From: Planococcaceae bacterium UBA3370
GTDB lineage: Bacteria; Bacillota; Bacilli; Bacillales_A; Planococcaceae
Direction: 5' to 3'
DNA: 8,415 nt
NCBI GenBank assembly: GCA_002360295.1
Contig: DEQI01000379.1
Location: 1,545 to 9,959 of the forward strand
The translations under genes and the position numbers were made by a program. The notes below the pieces were generated by a model. The model searched no databases and was not told the DNA's origin. It worked only from the letters and a program-made list of their open reading frames with translations. Positions 1 to 5,940 of the stretch are shown one piece after another. The first letter of the stretch is position 1. Each line of letters opens with the position of its first letter.

Positions 1-876
1 ATCGTCATTTCTGAAGAGCCAGATGCACCTTCATTAATCGTTCCTCCAGATGAGGAAACGCAAAACATGGCAAATATCTTGCTTGATTTCTTCCGTGATG
101 AAATAAAAGCTGGCCGTTTAACAAACAGCTTAATGCCATTACAATCTGGTGTAGGTTCAGTAGCAAACGCAGTACTTGACGGTTTTGCAGATTCAGAATT
201 TGAGGACTTAGTAGTCGCTTCTGAAGTTCTTCAAGATGCTGTGTTCAACTTAATTGACGCTGGTAAAGTTCGCTATGCTGCCGCTACTTCTATTACACTT
301 ACTGAAGAGCTACAAAAGAGAGTATACGGCAACTTAGAAAAGTATGCTGATAAAATTTGTTTACGTCCACAAGAAATTTCAAACCACCCAGAGCTTATTC
401 GTCGTATGGGCTTAATCTCAATCAACACGGCTCTTGAGTTAGATATTTATGGTAACGTAAACTCTACACACGTTTCAGGCACGAAAATGATGAACGGTAT
501 TGGCGGTTCTGGTGACTTTGCTCGTAACGCTCGTCTTGGTATTTTCGTAACGAAATCATATGCAAAAGGTGGCGCGATTTCTTCAATCGTACCAATGGTT
601 TCTCACGTAGACCATACTGAACATGATGTAGATGTAATTGTTACAGAACAAGGTATTGCGGACTTACGCGGTCTTGCACCAAAAGAGCGTGTACCTTTAA
701 TTATCGAAAATTGTGCTCATCCAGACTTCAAAGAGCAGTTATGGGATTACTACAACCGTGCTGTTGAAGCTACAGGCAACGCACATACTCCTCATATTTT
801 AGAGGAAGCACTTTCTTGGCATGTTAACCTTGCAAAAAATAAAACGATGAAAAAAGAAGTTGCAACAAAAGCTTAA
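1..876 (+). CDS. Acetyl-CoA hydrolase/transferase family protein, succinyl-CoA:acetate CoA-transferase type (3' part)
   Basis: The frame is open from base 1 and ends at TAA 874-876, so 291 C-terminal codons are present and the N-terminal domain lies outside the window. The ATG at 67 is internal and lacks a ribosome binding site. The family moves CoA between acyl-CoA and a carboxylate in the cytoplasm through a glutamyl-CoA thioester. Visible hallmarks, in partial numbering, are the glycine-rich GVGSVANAV segment (about 50-58), Glu75 in SEVLQDA as the probable catalytic glutamate, Asn128, GGSGDF (168-173) and Glu216 in VTEQGIADLRG. From memory, Acetobacter AarC uses Glu294, Asn347, Gly388 and Glu435; the spacings here (53, 94 and 141 from the glutamate) fit exactly, as does the length after it (216 residues). 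The family is sure. Succinate/acetate specificity is inferred, and acetyl-CoA hydrolase or another acyl-CoA specificity remains possible. Confidence 0.93.
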   Translation: MVISEEPDAPSLIVPPDEETQNMANILLDFFRDEIKAGRLTNSLMPLQSGVGSVANAVLDGFADSEFEDLVVASEVLQDAVFNLIDAGKVRYAAATSITLTEELQKRVYGNLEKYADKICLRPQEISNHPELIRRMGLISINTALELDIYGNVNSTHVSGTKMMNGIGGSGDFARNARLGIFVTKSYAKGGAISSIVPMVSHVDHTEHDVDVIVTEQGIADLRGLAPKERVPLIIENCAHPDFKEQLWDYYNRAVEATGNAHTPHILEEALSWHVNLAKNKTMKKEVATKA

Positions 877-887
877 TAGATTTTAAA

Positions 888-931
888 AGAGGGGGCGTCC
901 AGAAAGTATATCTTTCTGAACGCCTCTTTTT
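888..931 (+). terminator. Rho-independent terminator after the CoA-transferase gene
   Basis: An imperfect hairpin begins 12 bases after the stop codon. The right arm CTTTCTGAACGCCTCT (912-927) pairs with 888-906 apart from a three-G bulge and one mismatch, and is followed by TTTT. It closes the CoA-transferase transcript. Its T-tract also overlaps the putative -35 region of the next gene. Confidence 0.85.
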
Positions 932-956
932 CATGCATTTAATGATATGATATAAT
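928..956 (+). promoter_or_regulatory. Putative SigA promoter of the MFS gene (extended -10)
   Basis: A perfect TATAAT (951-956) is preceded by TG at 948-949, giving an extended -10. A weak -35, TTTTCA (928-933, four of six matches), lies 17 bases upstream. Transcription would begin near 963, giving a leader of about 30 bases before the ATG at 993. The -35 falls in the T-tract of the preceding terminator. Confidence 0.6.
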
Positions 957-992
957 TTATTATTGAGAAATATTATCAAATGGAGGTTAGTT

Positions 993-2138
993 ATGCGGAT
1001 TTTTATTTACGCGATTATTTTCTTTTCGTTTTTCGATCTATTTACACAACTTCCTGTCATGAGCACTTTTGCCGAATCCGTTGGCGCTACATCTTTCATC
1101 ACTGGACTAGCAGTCGGCATGTATTCATTTTCTAATACATTCGGCAATATTATTTCTGGCTTTTGGACAGATAAAAAAGGACCGTTTCATGTACTTGTTA
1201 CTGGTTTGCTCCTAACAGGCTTATCGTTATCTCTTTATTCTTTCATCAATGAATCCATTATGCTATTAATCGTTCGTTTTATCCACGGATTAGTCGCAGG
1301 TTTCATTGTTCCAGCAGCATTCACCTATTTAGCTAATGCTACAGCACAAGAAAAACGCGGCAAAGGTGGAGCCATTTCAGGTGCATTTATCGGTATTGCT
1401 GCTATTATCGGACCTGCCTTTAGTGGAATAATGGCCAGCCGACAAAGCGTTCCTTTTGTTTTTAACATTACATCCATTTTTATGCTAATGCTTGGTGTAT
1501 TAGCATTAGTATTATTGCGTAAAAAGCAAATTACGAAAACGAAAGAACAGAGTGTATATATACCAGTTCGAACATTTTTCCGACATCCAGGAACTCTAAA
1601 ATCATTTACTGGGGCTTTCTTTTTAATGTTCTCTCAAGGTGTAATCGCTTATCAATTACCACTACATGTGCAACAGCTTGGCTTCGATTCCAAAATGAGT
1701 GGTATGTTAATGAGTACTTTTGGAATAGTAGCTGTTCTTATTTTTATTTTGCCTACAAACCGTATTTTTGATCATGTTGCACCTGTTTATACATTAGCTA
1801 TTGGCATCAGTTTAATGGGTCTAAGTCAGTTGCTATTAAGTCAGTCAAATAGTAGTAGTTTACTATATATTTCATTGGCATGCTATGGCGTTGGTTTCGG
1901 CTTATTATTCCCTTCCATTAATTCTTTGTTAATTGATTCTACATCCGAACAAGTTCGTGGAAAAGCATATGGCTACTTTTATGCATTCTTCTCATTCGGT
2001 GTAGTTATCGGATCGTCGTTATTAGGTTTACTATCACTCAATTTAACACAAGGATTTATGTTAACAGGTTTTATTTTAATCGCTTTTGCAGGCTTTAGTT
2101 TCATTAAATCGCAAAGAAATGAAGAAGTTTTATCATAA
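993..2138 (+). CDS. Major facilitator superfamily transporter, drug:H+ antiporter-like
   Basis: This is a 381-residue, strongly hydrophobic protein consistent with 12 membrane helices in two halves. I chose ATG 993 because GGAGG (982-986) sits six bases upstream. A TTG at 963 in the same frame would put that Shine-Dalgarno inside the gene. Family motifs are visible: motif A between helices 2 and 3 (GFWTDKKGP, residues 56-64), a motif B-like arginine (Arg95 in RFIHG), and a motif C-like GIAAIIGPAFSG in helix 5 (Gly140-Pro141), which is typical of exporters. The second half repeats the pattern near EQVRGKAYG. The role is probably proton-driven efflux of a small molecule at the cytoplasmic membrane. 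No neighbour points to a substrate and no local repressor is present. The gene is monocistronic, between its own promoter and a terminator. Confidence 0.92.
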   Translation: MRIFIYAIIFFSFFDLFTQLPVMSTFAESVGATSFITGLAVGMYSFSNTFGNIISGFWTDKKGPFHVLVTGLLLTGLSLSLYSFINESIMLLIVRFIHGLVAGFIVPAAFTYLANATAQEKRGKGGAISGAFIGIAAIIGPAFSGIMASRQSVPFVFNITSIFMLMLGVLALVLLRKKQITKTKEQSVYIPVRTFFRHPGTLKSFTGAFFLMFSQGVIAYQLPLHVQQLGFDSKMSGMLMSTFGIVAVLIFILPTNRIFDHVAPVYTLAIGISLMGLSQLLLSQSNSSSLLYISLACYGVGFGLLFPSINSLLIDSTSEQVRGKAYGYFYAFFSFGVVIGSSLLGLLSLNLTQGFMLTGFILIAFAGFSFIKSQRNEEVLS

Positions 2139-2172
2139 AATAGCTCTTCTCAAAAGTACATTTTGCTCTATC

Positions 2173-2225
2173 AAAACTATGAGGGTGTCTAGATAGTTTC
2201 TACTTTCTAGACACCCTCAAGTTTT
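2173..2225. terminator. Bidirectional terminator between convergent genes
   Basis: A perfect 14-bp stem, TGAGGGTGTCTAGA (2180-2193) with TCTAGACACCCTCA (2206-2219), encloses a 12-base loop. AAAA at 2173-2176 and TTTT at 2222-2225 flank it, so each strand has a short U-tract. It can end both the MFS transcript (+) and the YtxH-like transcript (-). Confidence 0.9.
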
Positions 2226-2228
2226 ATA

Positions 2229-2543
2229 CTAAATCTCCTCTTGATTTGATTCATTGTAGTATCTTACTGATGTTGCAGCACCTTCCGCAATCATATTATT
2301 TTCTCGAATTTCTGTTGTTCCTGCATCCCCTGCTGTCTCCGCTAAATCTTGGAATGTATTACCTTTATCTACATCTAAAGGACCCGTTTTATTCGTTTGT
2401 TGATTTTTTGTCGAATAGGCTCTAGATTTTGCATTTGTTAAATATTCTTTTACTTTATCACGATTTTCCTTTTTGCTAAAAATACTTGCTACTCCTGCCA
2501 TTAAACCTGCTAATACAACGCCTTTTCCTTTAAACTTTGCCAT
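2229..2543 (-). CDS. Small YtxH-like protein, putative general stress protein
   Basis: This encodes 104 residues. ATG (2541-2543) is preceded by GGAGG (2554-2558 on the + strand numbering) with a 10-base spacer, so the start is well supported. The N-terminus has a basic patch (MAKFKGKG) and a short Gly/Ala-rich hydrophobic segment (about residues 8-22). A charged region (SKKENRDKVKEY, about 23-34) follows, and the rest is polar, acidic and probably disordered. This layout resembles YtxH-domain proteins, in which a glycine-rich membrane-associated segment precedes a basic amphipathic stretch, but the match is weak and the biochemical role is unknown. Regulation is more informative: a near-perfect SigB promoter lies upstream, which fits a general stress protein. 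It is monocistronic and ends at the bidirectional terminator. Confidence 0.82.
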   Translation of the reverse strand: MAKFKGKGVVLAGLMAGVASIFSKKENRDKVKEYLTNAKSRAYSTKNQQTNKTGPLDVDKGNTFQDLAETAGDAGTTEIRENNMIAEGAATSVRYYNESNQEEI

Positions 2544-2582
2544 AGGGTTATTTCCTCCTTAAGTATAAAGTATATAAACTAT

Positions 2583-2608
2583 ATTCCCCATTCTCTTTTG
2601 TTTTAAAC
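2583..2608 (-). promoter_or_regulatory. SigB-type (general stress) promoter of the YtxH-like gene
   Basis: On the - strand, GTTTAA (complement of 2603-2608) and GGGAAT (complement of 2583-2588) are separated by 14 bases. The Bacillus SigB consensus is GTTTAA, 12-15 bases, GGGWAW, so both hexamers match fully. Transcription would start near 2575, about 30 bases before the ATG and just upstream of its Shine-Dalgarno. Confidence 0.72.
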
Positions 2609-2625
2609 AACAGGCTCTTCAACGG

Positions 2626-2747
2626 GTTGATTTCCGTTGCGCCAGCGTGCTTTCCTGGGGGCGTCCGATGAGCCTCCTCACTGCGTTGCGGGGTCTCATC
2701 TGTGACGCTAATCCCCAAGGAGTCACGCTGGCTCCACTCCAATCAAC
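2626..2747. repeat. Structured intergenic repeat-like element with nested inverted repeats
   Basis: Five pairs of arms nest symmetrically: GTTGATT 2626-2632/2741-2747, GCCAGCGTG 2641-2649/2724-2732, TGGGG 2656-2660/2713-2717, GCGTC 2661-2665/2704-2708 and GATGAG 2667-2672/2695-2700. Together they make one long interrupted hairpin of about 120 bp, much richer in GC than its surroundings. It resembles the dispersed palindromic intergenic elements of Bacillales genomes; that is recollection, since only one copy is in view. A 64-codon frame on the - strand (2548-2742) crosses it but has no convincing start and looks spurious. The element ends 17 bp upstream of the SigB-type -35. Confidence 0.7.
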
Positions 2748-2874
2748 ATACGCCTACTTTTTATTAAGAGTTATTTTATTAAATATGCGCATATTCCTGA
2801 TTCTTCATTAGTACTTTCAGCTGCTATATTAAAATATATTATCCATAAATTCACTTTCAGTAATTATTAACAAA
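2748..2874. other. AT-rich spacer with a 14-bp perfect palindrome
   Basis: No gene is visible in this stretch. The one distinct feature is the perfect palindrome AATATGCGCATATT (2782-2795). The rest is A/T runs without a clear promoter or terminator. Confidence 0.5.
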
Positions 2875-3070
2875 CGGAACGGAGAGCGGCTGATGGTTGC
2901 GTCTATTGCTACAGAGCAAAGCTTCCTGAGGGAATAGAAAATCACTTCCTGTGACTAAAGCAAAGCGACAGCAGCAACGCCTTCGTGACCAACATCGTGT
3001 TGACCACTGAAGCCATGCCTTGAATGCGCGTCCACTCGGAATGGAGTGTATGGTGCGTATATAGCAACCC
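2875..3070. repeat. Second structured repeat-like intergenic element (chain of small hairpins)
   Basis: This GC-richer segment is closed by GGTTGC (2895-2900) and GCAACC (3064-3069). Inside are short hairpins in series: TTGCT-acag-AGCAA (2906-2919), TTCC-tgag-GGAA (2923-2934), TCAC-ttcct-GTGA (2942-2954), CAACA-tcg-TGTTG (2990-3002) and CACTC-ggaatg-GAGTG (3033-3048). The pieces GGAACGGAGAGCGGC and GCGCGTCCACTCGGAATGG recall dispersed repeats of Bacillales, from memory only. A 98-codon frame on the - strand (2857-3153) has a Cys/Arg/Trp-rich, improbable composition and is taken as spurious. Boundaries are approximate. Confidence 0.5.
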
Positions 3071-3123
3071 GACTTATCGTAATGCATCATTAAACAGTTA
3101 AAATAGGAATATATAGATAAAGA

Positions 3124-3159
3124 AAAAGTATGCTGAAGGATGTACCTTAGCATACTTTT
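3124..3159 (-). terminator. Terminator after the GNAT gene, possibly bidirectional
   Basis: An 11-bp stem, AAAAGTATGCT (3124-3134) with AGCATACTTTT (3149-3159), is extended by AAGG/CCTT around a five-base loop. The - strand transcript ends in a run of U from the A-tract at 3123-3127, 16 bases after the GNAT stop codon. The + strand arm also ends in TTTT. Confidence 0.85.
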
Positions 3160-3175
3160 AAAATGTTTTATAGAA

Positions 3176-3454
3176 TTATAACTTCACATCATTATACGCA
3201 TCGCTTTTTTCAAAGGCTGCCACTACATATGAACAAATTGCATTTATTTTTAAATGATTCGTTCTTGCATAATCAGCTGCTTGATCTACTAACTTCTTTG
3301 CTACCCCTTGTCCGCGAAGCACATCTGAAACATACGTATGATCCAAATGCATTACACCATCTCGCTCAGACCATGTAATTTCTGCTAAACGCTCTCCACC
3401 TTCATTGTATTCATAAGCAAAATGACCATTTCCCGTTTTCAATGTGAATTCCAT
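3176..3454 (-). CDS. Small GNAT-fold N-acetyltransferase (YjdJ/COG2388-like)
   Basis: The protein has 92 residues, about the normal size for the minimal single-domain GNAT proteins of the YjdJ/NATD1 type (COG2388) and much shorter than ordinary acetyltransferases. ATG 3452-3454 follows AAAAGGGGG (3462-3470) at seven bases. The family core is visible: a short beta region ending in MHLDHTYV (35-42), the acetyl-CoA pyrophosphate loop RGQGVA (47-52), the following helix (KKLVDQAADYAR), and a C-terminal Cys74-x-Tyr76 segment like the C-x-Y motif of this subfamily. The reaction would be acetyl transfer from acetyl-CoA to an unknown amine; these small proteins have no well-established substrate. The gene starts 45 bases after ypuA stops, with no terminator between them, so read-through from ypuA is likely. 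A weak promoter may also serve it. Confidence 0.88.
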   Translation of the reverse strand: MEFTLKTGNGHFAYEYNEGGERLAEITWSERDGVMHLDHTYVSDVLRGQGVAKKLVDQAADYARTNHLKINAICSYVVAAFEKSDAYNDVKL

Positions 3455-3478
3455 TTAACATCCCCCTTTTCTAGTTTA

Positions 3479-3508
3479 ACTATACAATAATTGGGGTCAT
3501 TATTTAAA
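3479..3508 (-). promoter_or_regulatory. Possible SigA promoter of the GNAT gene
   Basis: On the - strand, TTTAAA (3503-3508, four of six matches) and TATAGT (3479-3484, five of six) are 18 bases apart. The -35 overlaps the last codons of ypuA. It is plausible but weak in this AT-rich sequence. Confidence 0.35.
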
Positions 3509-4405
3509 CCAAGAGGCTATCGTATCAATTAAATTCATAAAGAAATTTTTTACACTAATCCAAAAACCTTCATCTTGAAGTATGGGACCAAATTTTTCTT
3601 CAAGCGTTTTACTTAAATCCGAAAGCTGCGATGATAGCTTTGAAAAATCAATATCAAGCTGACGAATGCGATTCATTAAATCGATTAATAATTGTCGATC
3701 TTGCTCACTTAAATTGATTTGTAATTTAGATAATTGCTGTTCTACAATTTGTTGTACTTCTTCACGAGATACAGGATTTTGTTCTGCAATGACCTTTTTA
3801 ATTTCCGTTAATAATTCCGCAACACGCTCATCTGAAACGCCTGCACTTTCTGCAAGAGATGTCGCTACATTTAATTCTTCATTAGCAACGTCTGTACGTT
3901 CAATATCAAGTGTCTCACCTGTTGTTACTTCATACGCCTTATAAATACCTACTAATGCAGAATGACCAGTTACAGGTTTTGGCGCCGCAATTTCAACAAT
4001 GGCATCTTCAATACCGGCTGTTAACATTGCATTTGCATATATTTCAGCTGTTACTTCTGTGATATTGCCTGGTGTGACAATACTAATAACTAATCCCTTT
4101 CCTTCTTCCTGGCGAGTAATTTTTGCTGAGGAATACATTCGTGAGCTCGCATTACTATTTTTTATATATTGAACTAAATCTGTACCGGATACAGTAATTT
4201 CATCGATTTCCGGCTCTTCATTTACTCTTAGCGCTGTTTTTACGGTGTCTTTTTCTTCTTCTGAAAGATTCGCTCCATATACAACGATTGGAACACCTAA
4301 TTTCTCATTAATCGGTTTTTGTGTTGCTGCACTTGCCGCTTGTGTGAATCCTGAAAGCATCAGTACAAAAATAGCTAACACTGCAATCCATTTTTGTTTC
4401 ATCAT
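3500..4405 (-). CDS. ypuA: YpuA-like secreted DUF1002 protein
   Basis: The protein has up to 301 residues. The N-terminus is a typical Sec signal peptide: Lys3/Lys5, a hydrophobic core from about 6 to 17, and an AxA site (Ala24-Ser25-Ala26) with cleavage expected before Ala27. The mature part matches the DUF1002/YpuA family (COG4086), with segments such as LGVPIVVYGANLSEEE and VTGHSALVGIYKAYE. From about residue 205 the chain is charged and heptad-like (coiled coil), ending in an aromatic amphipathic tail rich in Trp, Phe and Ile. Two start codons lie in tandem; GGGG (4410-4413) is four bases from the first ATG and seven from the second (4400-4402), so the second may be preferred. The function is unknown; B. 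subtilis ypuA is remembered as a SigM (cell-wall stress) gene. An ECF-type promoter lies upstream. Confidence 0.88.
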   Translation of the reverse strand: MMKQKWIAVLAIFVLMLSGFTQAASAATQKPINEKLGVPIVVYGANLSEEEKDTVKTALRVNEEPEIDEITVSGTDLVQYIKNSNASSRMYSSAKITRQEEGKGLVISIVTPGNITEVTAEIYANAMLTAGIEDAIVEIAAPKPVTGHSALVGIYKAYEVTTGETLDIERTDVANEELNVATSLAESAGVSDERVAELLTEIKKVIAEQNPVSREEVQQIVEQQLSKLQINLSEQDRQLLIDLMNRIRQLDIDFSKLSSQLSDLSKTLEEKFGPILQDEGFWISVKNFFMNLIDTIASWFK

Positions 4406-4443
4406 TTTACCCCTTTCAAAACGAGTAATACGTTTCTTATTAG

Positions 4444-4469
4444 TACGACAAAAAAAGCAAAAGGTTTCA
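4444..4469 (-). promoter_or_regulatory. ECF sigma (SigM/SigW-type) promoter of ypuA
   Basis: On the - strand, TGAAAC (complement of 4464-4469) and CGTA (complement of 4444-4447) are separated by exactly 16 bases, matching the Bacillus ECF consensus TGAAAC-N16-CGTA/C. The spacer contains a seven-T tract, a feature reported to influence choice among ECF sigma factors. Initiation near 4436 would give a leader of about 30 bases. The element lies within the cvfB terminator. Confidence 0.75.
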
Positions 4470-4494
4470 GCTCAAATAAGCCTCTCCTTTTGCT
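4450..4494 (-). terminator. Rho-independent terminator after cvfB
   Basis: On the - strand, AGCAAAAGG (complement of 4486-4494) pairs perfectly with CCTTTTGCT (complement of 4456-4464) and is followed by a U-run from the A-tract 4450-4456. It begins six bases after the cvfB stop codon. The U-run and the 3' arm also form part of the ECF promoter of ypuA. Confidence 0.88.
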
Positions 4495-4499
4495 CTATT

Positions 4500-5354
4500 T
4501 TAAACGATTTCTGTCCAGCCGTCTTGTTGCTTTATTTTTCGTGCCTTCATTAAAGTTCCTAATGCTCGTTTAAATGCACCTTTACTCATTTCGAACATTT
4601 CTTGTATTTCCTCTGGTGTTGATTTGTCACCAAATGGCATTTTACCTCCGACGCTTTCTAAATAAGCTAAAATTTTGTCGGCATCTTCCCCTAAACGCTC
4701 ATGCTTTCGTGGTAGCATGGAACCGTTTAGTGATCCATCATCTTTTATATCAATTATACGTACTTGTACATCTTGTCCTAAACGTGGCTCTGCTTTCATT
4801 TCCGACTCATGTACAAAAATACGGTAAGGTACCTCTACTCCAAGTAAAAATGAACCAACTGGTAGTAAACGATACGGGCGAGCGATAATATTTTGATTGT
4901 GCATATCATCATTTGCACCTTCATATAATTCATTCACTTTTTCTTCTGTCGCTAATCGACCGAACAAATCACCGTTTCGGTCTGTTCGTAATGTCATAAA
5001 TAAATGATCTCCTGGTTGAGGCCATAAACTCTCTATTACAGGTAGGTCCTCTGCTTTCACTAGTACTTCTCGTGATGTCCCGATATCTGTAAAAGCACCA
5101 TCTTTTGTTACTTTTAGTACGCGAGCCCAGCCATATTCCCCTTCTTGAATTGCTGGTAATACCGTAGTAGCCTGTAAATCGCCACGACGATCCGCAAATA
5201 AAAAGACTTTTACTCGGTCTCCAATTGCCACTGTTTGCGAAAATTCTGAGGCATTTACCGGTATTTCTATATCTCCATTCGTTAATAGATATCGTGAGCC
5301 TTGTTTCTCTAATAATGTTAGCTCAACAACTTGTCCTGATCGTAATTCGTTCAT
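4500..5354 (-). CDS. cvfB: CvfB/YitL-family S1 RNA-binding regulatory protein
   Basis: The protein has 284 residues, normal for the family (YitL in B. subtilis, CvfB in Staphylococcus aureus). Three S1/OB-like units can be followed: about 1-62 (ending in VKVFLFADRRGDLQATT), about 70-135 (WARVLKVTKDGAFTDIG, then MTLRTDRNGDLFGRL) and about 150-212 (RIFVHESEMK, VRIIDIKDDGSLNGS). A C-terminal winged-helix domain follows at about 225-284 (DKILAYLESVGGKMPFGDKS, SKGAFKRALGTLMK). Family members bind RNA; the S. aureus protein influences virulence gene expression. The role here is probably cytoplasmic post-transcriptional regulation, with targets unknown. ATG 5352-5354 has a purine-rich but weak site (GGGAAG). 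The gene begins 19 bases after the mntR stop codon with no terminator between, so the two are probably co-transcribed. Confidence 0.93.
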   Translation of the reverse strand: MNELRSGQVVELTLLEKQGSRYLLTNGDIEIPVNASEFSQTVAIGDRVKVFLFADRRGDLQATTVLPAIQEGEYGWARVLKVTKDGAFTDIGTSREVLVKAEDLPVIESLWPQPGDHLFMTLRTDRNGDLFGRLATEEKVNELYEGANDDMHNQNIIARPYRLLPVGSFLLGVEVPYRIFVHESEMKAEPRLGQDVQVRIIDIKDDGSLNGSMLPRKHERLGEDADKILAYLESVGGKMPFGDKSTPEEIQEMFEMSKGAFKRALGTLMKARKIKQQDGWTEIV

Positions 5355-5373
5355 TACTTCTTCCCTTTCTTTC

Positions 5374-5796
5374 TCACTCTAGATTTTGCTGTGTCTTCAT
5401 TGCATCTAATTTTTCCACAAAATCTTTTTCCTCTTCCATTAGCTGTACTAAATCCGCAATTCGATCTATAGAATTCCAGCTAAGATGATGTTCAATTCCT
5501 TCAACATCATCATAAATACGTTCCTCATCCACACCAATAATACGTAAAAATTGTTCCAGCAAATCATGTCTTTGCACAAGACGTTTCCCTAACTTTTCCC
5601 CTTTTGGTGTTAGTGTTAATCCCCTATATTTTTCATATACTAAGTAGCCGTCTTTATCTAATTTTTGTACCATTTTTGTAACGGAGGAAGGTAGAACAGA
5701 TAATGCTTCAGCAATATCAGATACACGAGCATACCCTTTATTTACAATTAATAAATATATTTGTTCAATATGATCTTCCATACTAGGTGTTGGCAT
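5374..5796 (-). CDS. mntR: MntR, manganese-responsive DtxR-family transcriptional regulator
   Basis: The protein has 140 residues, close to the 142 of B. subtilis MntR. An N-terminal winged helix (about 1-70, with [10 protein letters not shown] and [16 protein letters not shown]) precedes a dimerisation and metal domain (about 71-140, with [13 protein letters not shown] and [10 protein letters not shown]). All six Mn(II) ligands of the Bacillus protein are present at the same positions: Asp8, Glu11, His77, Glu99, Glu102 and His103. There is no SH3-like third domain, as expected for MntR. With Mn bound it represses uptake genes (mntH, mntABCD) and, in B. subtilis, activates efflux genes; none of these is in the window. 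Residue 35, at the start of the recognition-helix region, is Leu where B. subtilis has His, from memory. ATG 5794-5796 follows GAGGGGAG closely. No convincing promoter or Mn operator was found upstream. Confidence 0.97.
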   Translation of the reverse strand: MPTPSMEDHIEQIYLLIVNKGYARVSDIAEALSVLPSSVTKMVQKLDKDGYLVYEKYRGLTLTPKGEKLGKRLVQRHDLLEQFLRIIGVDEERIYDDVEGIEHHLSWNSIDRIADLVQLMEEEKDFVEKLDAMKTQQNLE

Positions 5797-5900
5797 AGTT
5801 TCTCCCCTCGCAATCCTTTTACTAACATAAGTTTACTACATCACACTAGGAAAAGATAACTGAAAACAAGGGGATGTTTGAATCTGTTTTTTTAAAAGTT

Positions 5901-5938
5901 AAAAGCTGTACAGCCATTATTCCCTACTGTACAGCCTT
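5901..5938 (-). terminator. Terminator after the comFB-like gene
   Basis: On the - strand, GCTGTACAG (complement of 5927-5935) pairs with CTGTACAGC (complement of 5905-5913) around a 13-base loop, followed by a U-run from AAAA 5901-5904. G-U and A-U pairs can extend the stem. It starts a few bases after the stop codon at 5941. Confidence 0.82.
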
Positions 5939-5940
5939 GT

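Noticed and set aside
963..992. Upstream TTG start for the MFS protein
   Set aside because: GGAGG at 982-986 is correctly spaced only for ATG 993, and the extra ten residues would place the Shine-Dalgarno and transcript start inside the coding region.
2548..2742. 64-codon frame on the - strand
   Set aside because: It lies almost entirely on the nested-palindrome element and the SigB promoter, has no good ribosome binding site, and runs into the leader of the YtxH-like gene. Composition follows the repeat and not a protein.
2857..3153. 98-codon frame on the - strand
   Set aside because: It covers the second structured element and a terminator hairpin. The translation has an RRRCCCR-type run and no recognisable domain or ribosome binding site.
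5810..5880. Promoter or Mn-MntR operator upstream of mntR
   Set aside because: Several AT-rich hexamers were tried (TATGTT, TAAACT, TAGTAA), but none pairs with a good -35 at a normal spacing. No TTTGCC-type MntR palindrome was recognised.
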